From JAADHY01 sp964428935 (GTDB taxonomy: Bacteria > Planctomycetota > Planctomycetia > Planctomycetales > Planctomycetaceae), in contig CAYSAG010000079.1 in the NCBI GenBank assembly GCA_964428935.1, forward strand, positions 1 through 18,336: 18,336 nt of DNA, written 5' to 3'. Positions 12,583 to 18,336 of this stretch are shown piece by piece. Below the pieces are notes generated by a model, which was not told the DNA's origin, made no database searches, and worked only from the letters and a program-made list of their open reading frames with translations. The position numbers and the translations under genes are program-made. Positions within the stretch are counted from its first letter, which is position 1; each line of letters opens with the position of its first letter.

Positions 12583-15500
12583 TCAGCGAGCTCCCTCGCG
12601 GAACAGCTCGTCCTCGATTCCGAAACGCAGCTTCAGCTCTTTCAGCGCGCAGTACAGCGTCGGCACCGTGAACATGGTGATGATGACGATCAACATGCCC
12701 CCGAAACTGGGAATCGCCATCGGGACCATGATGTCGGAGCCGCGTCCCGTCGACGTCAGCACCGGAATCAGGGCGAGGATGGTCGTTGCCACAGTCATCA
12801 GACACGGCCTAGCCCTTCGCTGCCCGGCAATGATCGTTGCCTCGCGGGCATCCTGGATTGTTTCGATCTTCATTCGGCCGAACGTCTGGTCCAAGTAGGT
12901 CGCGATGATCACCCCGTCGTCGCTCGCAATGCCGAACAAGGCCAAGAATCCGACCCAGATGGCGACGCTCAAGTTGATCGGGTGCACCTGAAACAGCTCT
13001 CGCATGTTCACACCGAACACGTCGAAGTTCAGGAACCATGGTTGCGCATAGAGCCAGATCAGCAGGAATCCGCCCGCCCATCCAACGATGATGCCGGAGA
13101 ACACCAGCAACGTGGTCGGCACGGACCGGAACTGGAAGTAGAGAATCATGAAAATGGTGAACAGGGCCAGGGGCAGAACGATGGACAGAGTTTTTTGGGC
13201 GCGGATTTGGTTCTCGTAGTTACCAGCAAACGTGAAGCTGACTCCGGGGGGCAGAACGAATTCACCGCTCTCGATCTTCTGTTGCAAGTACCGCTGGCAT
13301 TCCTCGACTACGTCGACCTCGGCGTGTCCGGGTTTCATGTCGAACAACACATAAGCCGTCAAGAACGTGTCTTCGCTCTTGATGACCTGCGGACCACGGA
13401 CGTAGCGAATCGTGGCGACTTGGCTGAGCGGGATTTGGGAGCCGTCTTTGGCTGGAATGAGGATTCGTCCGAGTTTTTCTGGGCTGTCTCTGAGCTCGCG
13501 CAAGTAGCGAACGCGTACCGGGTACCGCTCGCGTCCTTCGACCGTGGTCGTCAAACGTTTTCCACCGATGGCCACTTCGACCACGTCTTGGACGTCGCGA
13601 ATGGCCAGGCCGTAGCGAGCGATCTTGCTGCGGTCGAAGGTGATTTCCAGATAAGGCTTGCCGACGACGCGGTCGGCAATCACCGTCGACGGCTCGACGC
13701 TGGGAACCTCTTTCAGGAACCGTTCGATCTCCAGAGCGACCCGCTCGATCGTGTCCAAGTCGGGCCCTTTCACTTTGACGCCCATCGGAGCTCGCATGCC
13801 GCTTTGCAGCATGACGATTCGAGCGGCGATCGGCTGCAGGCGAGGTGCAGAGGTGGTACCCGGCACCTGAGCGGCCTTGACAATCTCCTTCCAGATGTCG
13901 TCCGGCCGCTTGATGTGGTCCCGCCACTGACGGTAAGGCCTTCCGTGCGGATCGGGGATCAGATTCCCGTTTTCGTCGCGTACGAACTCCCCCTTTTCCT
14001 TGTCGTACTTGAAGTTGATTCTGTGGCCGTTCTTGTCGGTGATGTATTCCGGTTTGTACGAGATCACCGTTTCGATCATCGAGATGGGGGCTGGGTCGAG
14101 CGGGCTTTCGACTCGGCCGATCTTGCCCACCACCATGTCGACTTCCGGAATGGCCATGATGGCCTTGTCTTGCAGCTGGAGAATGTCGATGGCCTCGCCA
14201 ATCGACGCGTGCGGCATGGTCGTGGGCATGTACAGGTAAGAGCCTTCATCCAGCGGGGGCATGAACTCTTTTCCAAGCCCCGGGAACTTGTGCACCATGG
14301 TCGACCAAATGGCGCTTTGCCGGATAACCGCCGGGTCAATGCCCACTCGTTGGGCCAACGCCGGCACGAACGCAAAGACCCGTCCGAAGCCAAGCCACGC
14401 ACAGGCTCCGAACAGCACAATGATGGCCGGGATGGACAGGAACAGCACCTTGTGAGTCAGGCACCAGCGCAGAATTCGAGCGTAGAGCACGATTACGAAG
14501 AACTGGAAGAAGAGCAGGAGTCCCAGAATGATGCCGCCAACGAAGATCAGGTTCTTGAGAAGCCCTCGTTCGGGCCCGAGCGGCATCCAGTGCTCGGTCA
14601 GCAACACGGCTACGAACAGCACGGCCGCTCCGTTTGTGATAAACAGCCCCAGACGTTTGGTCCAGTCGGGAAGGAAGTCTTGGGCCAGTTGGTACAGACC
14701 CAAGGCGGTCATGATGGCTCCGGCCCACCAAGCCAGCTTGATCCCGACGACGATTCCAGCGACGACCAGCCCCACCAAGCCGATCCGCTCCAGCCAACGC
14801 CGTCGCACTCGGCTACCGAAAAGCAAATGCGCGGCCGGAGGTACGATGAACAACGCCACCAAGACTGAGGCCACCAGAGCGAATGTCTTGGTGAAGGCGA
14901 GCGGCTTGAACAGCTTCCCCTCGGCTCCCGTCATCGTGAAGACGGGCAAGAAACTGATGACCGTGGTGGAAATGGCCGTCAAGACCGCACTGCCGACCTC
15001 GACCGAGGCCCGGTAGATGATCTCCAACCGGTTTTCTTCCGGATCCGCTTCTTCCAAGTGCTTCAGCATGTTCTCGCACATGACGATGCCCATGTCGACC
15101 ATCGTGCCGATGGCGATCGCAATGCCCGACAGGGCGACGATGTTCGCATCGACATGAAACAGCTTCATGGCGATGAAGCACATGAGCACCGCCAACGGCA
15201 GCAGCCCGCTGATGAGGATCGAGCTGCGCAGGTGCATGACCATCACGATCACGACGATGATGGTCACGAGGATTTCCTCGACGAGGGCCGAGTTGAGTGT
15301 TCCGAGCGTTTCGTAAATGAGGCCGGTCCGGTCGTAGAACGGGACCACGGTCACTTGGCTGGTCGTGACCCACTTTGGCCACTGGTCTCGGGGGGTGGAT
15401 CGGAGCCATTTCAGCCAAGCGTTCTGGTCGAGAGCCGGGTCCTTTCCGTCGTCTGTCGAAGTAGCGAGCAGCTCTTCCGAAAGGATACCGTGCTCGCGAG

Positions 15501-16647
15501 CGAATTGGGCGACTTCCCGCGGTGTGACTTGGTGCCAGTCGAACACCACCTTGGTCGGCAGCCCGGGGGCAATTTCGGCGATTTTTTTCTTGACGTTCTT
15601 GATGGCCTCTAGCGGGTTGTACCCGTACCGGACGACCACGACACCGCCGACCGCTTCGGCCCCGCCCTTGTCCAGAGCCCCGCGGCGCAGAGTCGGCCCC
15701 AGCGTCACGTGCGCGACGTCCTTGACGTAGATCGGGACGTTATCATTGACGGTGACGACCGAGTTCTCGATATCGCTCAGTTTCTTGATGAACCCGATGC
15801 CGCGGATGAAATACTCGGTGCGGTTGATCTCGATGCTGCGTGCGCCGACATCGATGTTCGATCGCCGGACGGCGTCGTAGACCTGCTGCAGCGTGACCCG
15901 GTGCGCTCTCATGGCGTCCGGGTCGACGTCCACCTGGTACTCACGCACGAACCCGCCGACCGAAGCCACCTCGCTGATGCCTTCGGCCGACAGCAGCGCG
16001 TACCGGACGTACCAGTCCTGGATGGAGCGCAACTCGTCCAGGTTCCATCCGCCGACGGGATTGCCGTCTGGATCTCGTCCCTCGAGCGTGTACCAAAAGA
16101 TCTGCCCCAGCGGCGTGGCGTCCGGTCCCAGAGCCGGCTGGACCCCCTCGGGCAACGTCCCGGCGGGCAAACTGTTCAGTTTCTCGAGCACACGGGACCG
16201 CGACCAGTAAAAATCGATCTTTTCGTCGAAGATGATGTAGATGGTCGAGAAGCCGAAGTAAGAGTAGCTCCGGATGGTCTTGACGCCGGGAACGCCCAGC
16301 AACGCCACGGTCAGAGGGTAGGTGACTTGGTCCTCGATGTCCTGCGGACTGCGTCCCGGCCACTCGGTAAAGACGATCTGCTGGTTCTCGCCGATGTCCG
16401 GGATGGCGTCGACGGGTACGGGGAAGCGTGGGAGCCACTCGATTTGCCAATCGAACGGCGCCACCATGACGCCCCATAGGACAATGCCGATCACCGCGAG
16501 CCCGACGACCAATTTGTTTTCCAGACAGAACCGCAAGGCTCCGGCGAGCAGCGAGCGGTTCTCGGGCGCCGCCGGTGTCGAGGGAACACTCGACGCAGCC
16601 AAGTCGACGTTGTCGATCGGTTGAGGGTTTCCCGGCTTGTTTTCCAC
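12583..16647 (-). CDS. cusA: Heavy-metal RND efflux transporter, CusA/CzcA type
   Basis: A 1354-residue inner-membrane RND pump. The first TM is near residues 44-62 (LVVGLAVIGIVLWG), followed by VDAIPDIGENQQIVFTEWPG, a typical HME-RND start. The TM4 proton-relay segment AIAIGTMVDMGIVMCENM carries Asp518 and Glu525. EFMPPLDEGSYLYMPTTMP and GKIGRVESPLDPAP point to the Cu/Ag (CusA) branch. Two of the three CusA metal-site methionines may correspond to those in ISMIETV and IVMLQSGM; this is alignment from memory. E. coli CusA has 1047 residues. The excess lies mainly in a porter-loop insert (about 375-430), a block with three or four extra hydrophobic segments (about 612-780), a charged loop near 880-930 and a short insert before the last helices. 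The GTG start has GGAG 7 nt upstream. It lies 59 bp after the adaptor gene in one operon. Metal specificity cannot be read with certainty. Confidence 0.92.
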   Translation of the reverse strand: MENKPGNPQPIDNVDLAASSVPSTPAAPENRSLLAGALRFCLENKLVVGLAVIGIVLWGVMVAPFDWQIEWLPRFPVPVDAIPDIGENQQIVFTEWPGRSPQDIEDQVTYPLTVALLGVPGVKTIRSYSYFGFSTIYIIFDEKIDFYWSRSRVLEKLNSLPAGTLPEGVQPALGPDATPLGQIFWYTLEGRDPDGNPVGGWNLDELRSIQDWYVRYALLSAEGISEVASVGGFVREYQVDVDPDAMRAHRVTLQQVYDAVRRSNIDVGARSIEINRTEYFIRGIGFIKKLSDIENSVVTVNDNVPIYVKDVAHVTLGPTLRRGALDKGGAEAVGGVVVVRYGYNPLEAIKNVKKKIAEIAPGLPTKVVFDWHQVTPREVAQFAREHGILSEELLATSTDDGKDPALDQNAWLKWLRSTPRDQWPKWVTTSQVTVVPFYDRTGLIYETLGTLNSALVEEILVTIIVVIVMVMHLRSSILISGLLPLAVLMCFIAMKLFHVDANIVALSGIAIAIGTMVDMGIVMCENMLKHLEEADPEENRLEIIYRASVEVGSAVLTAISTTVISFLPVFTMTGAEGKLFKPLAFTKTFALVASVLVALFIVPPAAHLLFGSRVRRRWLERIGLVGLVVAGIVVGIKLAWWAGAIMTALGLYQLAQDFLPDWTKRLGLFITNGAAVLFVAVLLTEHWMPLGPERGLLKNLIFVGGIILGLLLFFQFFVIVLYARILRWCLTHKVLFLSIPAIIVLFGACAWLGFGRVFAFVPALAQRVGIDPAVIRQSAIWSTMVHKFPGLGKEFMPPLDEGSYLYMPTTMPHASIGEAIDILQLQDKAIMAIPEVDMVVGKIGRVESPLDPAPISMIETVISYKPEYITDKNGHRINFKYDKEKGEFVRDENGNLIPDPHGRPYRQWRDHIKRPDDIWKEIVKAAQVPGTTSAPRLQPIAARIVMLQSGMRAPMGVKVKGPDLDTIERVALEIERFLKEVPSVEPSTVIADRVVGKPYLEITFDRSKIARYGLAIRDVQDVVEVAIGGKRLTTTVEGRERYPVRVRYLRELRDSPEKLGRILIPAKDGSQIPLSQVATIRYVRGPQVIKSEDTFLTAYVLFDMKPGHAEVDVVEECQRYLQQKIESGEFVLPPGVSFTFAGNYENQIRAQKTLSIVLPLALFTIFMILYFQFRSVPTTLLVFSGIIVGWAGGFLLIWLYAQPWFLNFDVFGVNMRELFQVHPINLSVAIWVGFLALFGIASDDGVIIATYLDQTFGRMKIETIQDAREATIIAGQRRARPCLMTVATTILALIPVLTSTGRGSDIMVPMAIPSFGGMLIVIITMFTVPTLYCALKELKLRFGIEDELFREGAR

Positions 16648-16706
16648 GGTTCTTCTCCGTTGAGGCGGTGAATGATCCGAGTGACCGAAATGTCCTTCGG
16701 GTCAGA

Positions 16707-18336
16707 TCACTTCCCTTCCCGCCGGCCCGCAATTTGTTCCACCCGGTCCGCGCACTTCAGCATCACCCCTCCGTAATACGGATTCCGGGTCTGGTCGTCG
16801 GCCTGCAACCAGATGGCACCGCGACCCTCGAAAGCCATTGGGCAGTGGAGCAGCCACACGGGGTACTGGTCTCCGAACCCGAACCGCGTGGCCAGAACTT
16901 GCATTTGTTGCGACAGGGGGTCGAACTGTTCGCGCAAGGCCGTGAGGTCTTTCGCCTCGGAAGCCGCTTTCAAAACCTTCTGCAGGTTCGACACTTCCTG
17001 CATCCAGGCCATGTGCGCGTCGCGGTCCGACAGCAGTTTCATGTCGACTTTTTTCAGCGCCGAAGCGACCGCCGCCACGGCCTGTTTCGCCCGAGCCAAG
17101 TCGTCGCTGGCCAAGGCGTCCCCCAGAGTCAGGTACGCCTTCCACACCTCGGCCAACTGCTGCTGGAACGCCGGAGGAACGGTCAGTTTCTTCGGCAGTT
17201 TCTTCAGCTGGTCTTCGGTGTGCAGAATCTTGTCGGCCCGCTCCATGTGCTGTTGGAAAGACTTGACAATGCGCCTGACGTCCTCCCAAGCGGCGACCTC
17301 AGCTCCCTCAAACGCGTCGTTGCCCAGCAGCATGGCCATCTCTTTCCACAGCAGCCGGTATTCGCCTTGCAGCGTGTCCGGCTTCATGGCCTGCAGCACG
17401 TCCGAGACGTTTCGGAAGGCCGCTCGCAGCGCGTCGATGTCCCGAGCCCCGTAGGCCTTCAGCACGGCGCGACGCGCCTCGACCAGCTTCTTCAGATTCA
17501 TTCGGAACCCGAGCGGCAATTCGGGCGGTTCCGAAGGCAAAGCCGCTCCGCCTTCCGGCGTCATCATGCTCGGGCGAGCCTGAATCTGAATTTCGCTGTC
17601 GATCTTGAAGTTGCCCTTCGTCACGACCAGCTCGCCTTCCTTCAGCCCGTGCCGGACGATGAAGTAGTCGCCCACTCGCGGCCCCAGGACGACTTCGCGG
17701 CCCTCGAAGGTCGGCTGTTCGGTGTCGGGCAGCTCGACGTACACGATGGCCCGAGTTCCGGTGACCAACGCAGCGGAGGCCGGGATGACGAGCGGGGCCT
17801 GTTCCGCTTCCTCCTCGCTGGTCACGAAGCCCAGCGTCTCCGGACGAGCCAGTGGCATCCCGCATACACGGCACGTACCCGGCTGCTCCTCCACCACCTC
17901 CGGGTGCATCGGACACATCCACTTCCCGGCCAGGTCAACGTCTAGCACCCGTCCGCCGGCTGCCACGCGAGCGGCGATGGTGGCCCGAACGAACATGCCG
18001 GGCTTGAGCCGACCGTCCGGGTTGGGGACGTTCACGCGGACTTTCACCGTCCGCGTTTTCTCGTTCAGCACCGGATCGATGAACGCAATCCGGCCTTCGA
18101 ACATCTGACCCGGGTACGCTTCCGTCTCGAAAATCACTTTCTGCCCGTAGCGGACCCACGGCAGGTCCGACTCGTAAGCGTCCAGTTTGACCCACACCTG
18201 CGTCAGGTCGGCGATTGTATAAATCCGGTCGCCCACCCGGACTCGGTCGCCCTCCTGCCGCAGCTTCTCGACCACGATGCCGCCCACGGGAGCGTAAATG
18301 GTGATGTGGTCCGACGGCTTTTCTCGCTTCTCGATT
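16707..18336 (-). CDS. cusB: Partial CusB-type periplasmic adaptor with internal metal-binding domain and DUF3347-like tail
   Basis: The frame is open to the window edge (reading in as IEKREKPSDHITIYAPVGG), so the N-terminus is missing; about 543 residues remain. The biotinyl/lipoyl-like end and beta-barrel come first (VGGIVVEKLRQEGDRVRVG, LTQVWVKLDAYESDLPWV, RLKPGMFVRATI), typical of membrane-fusion proteins bridging an RND pump to its outer-membrane channel. A heavy-metal-binding domain is inserted next: WMCPMHPE (17921-17898) then CRVCGMPLARPE (from 17873), a Cys-Met-His rich module. After the membrane-proximal part comes a helical region (about 17500-16900) and a tail with LLHCPMAFEGRGAIWLQ and NPYYGGVMLKCADRV, resembling DUF3347. 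The product would capture and pass metal to the CusA encoded 59 bp downstream. An outer-membrane CusC-like gene probably lies upstream, beyond the window. Confidence 0.9.
   Translation of the reverse strand, partial: IEKREKPSDHITIYAPVGGIVVEKLRQEGDRVRVGDRIYTIADLTQVWVKLDAYESDLPWVRYGQKVIFETEAYPGQMFEGRIAFIDPVLNEKTRTVKVRVNVPNPDGRLKPGMFVRATIAARVAAGGRVLDVDLAGKWMCPMHPEVVEEQPGTCRVCGMPLARPETLGFVTSEEEAEQAPLVIPASAALVTGTRAIVYVELPDTEQPTFEGREVVLGPRVGDYFIVRHGLKEGELVVTKGNFKIDSEIQIQARPSMMTPEGGAALPSEPPELPLGFRMNLKKLVEARRAVLKAYGARDIDALRAAFRNVSDVLQAMKPDTLQGEYRLLWKEMAMLLGNDAFEGAEVAAWEDVRRIVKSFQQHMERADKILHTEDQLKKLPKKLTVPPAFQQQLAEVWKAYLTLGDALASDDLARAKQAVAAVASALKKVDMKLLSDRDAHMAWMQEVSNLQKVLKAASEAKDLTALREQFDPLSQQMQVLATRFGFGDQYPVWLLHCPMAFEGRGAIWLQADDQTRNPYYGGVMLKCADRVEQIAGRREGK

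Noticed and set aside
12478..14868. A long open frame (about 796 codons) on the plus strand, antisense to cusA
   Set aside because: Its translation is rich in His, Asp, Arg and Gln with no fold-like pattern, and it lies opposite a clearly conserved RND pump. It results from codon bias on the coding strand.

Overview
The window is an 18.3 kb piece of a GC-rich bacterial genome, most likely from a member of the Planctomycetota. This placement is inference. It rests on a DUF5009-type membrane acyltransferase, a small bacterial RRM protein, a multihaem cytochrome carrying HEAT/TPR repeats, a CusA with large insertions, long gene-poor spacers and frequent GTG starts. No rRNA, tRNA, CRISPR array or insertion sequence was seen.

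Layout, left to right: the 3' end of a multi-TM acyltransferase (1-921, +); a gene-free stretch ending in a minus-strand intrinsic terminator (1323-1359); a 91-residue RRM RNA-binding protein (1631-1906, -) whose leader can fold a perfect 13-bp stem over its Shine-Dalgarno; a gene-free stretch with several strong hairpins; two radical SAM enzymes, one ThiH/HydG-like (2799-4184, +) and one SPASM protein of the TIGR04053 type (4423-5544, +); an eight-haem c-type cytochrome with HEAT and TPR repeats (5913-8291, +); pdxB (8557-9708, +); a convergent sigma-54-type activator with a degenerate receiver (9804-11213, -); ispD (11593-12336, +) behind a promoter overlapped by a long palindrome; and a cusA-cusB heavy-metal efflux operon on the minus strand (12583-16647 and 16707-18336, the adaptor cut by the window edge).

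Three enzymes in separate transcription units (ThiH-like, PdxB, IspD) feed the three classical fates of 1-deoxy-D-xylulose 5-phosphate: the thiamin thiazole, pyridoxal phosphate and isoprenoids. CusBA is a self-contained Cu/Ag-type efflux system.

The strongest non-obvious signals are the SD-masking stem before the RRM gene, the 35-bp palindrome on the ispD promoter, the structured leader before the ThiH-like gene, and a sharp change in GATC frequency and isoleucine codon choice near 11.3 kb, which separates ispD-cusA from the genes to the left.
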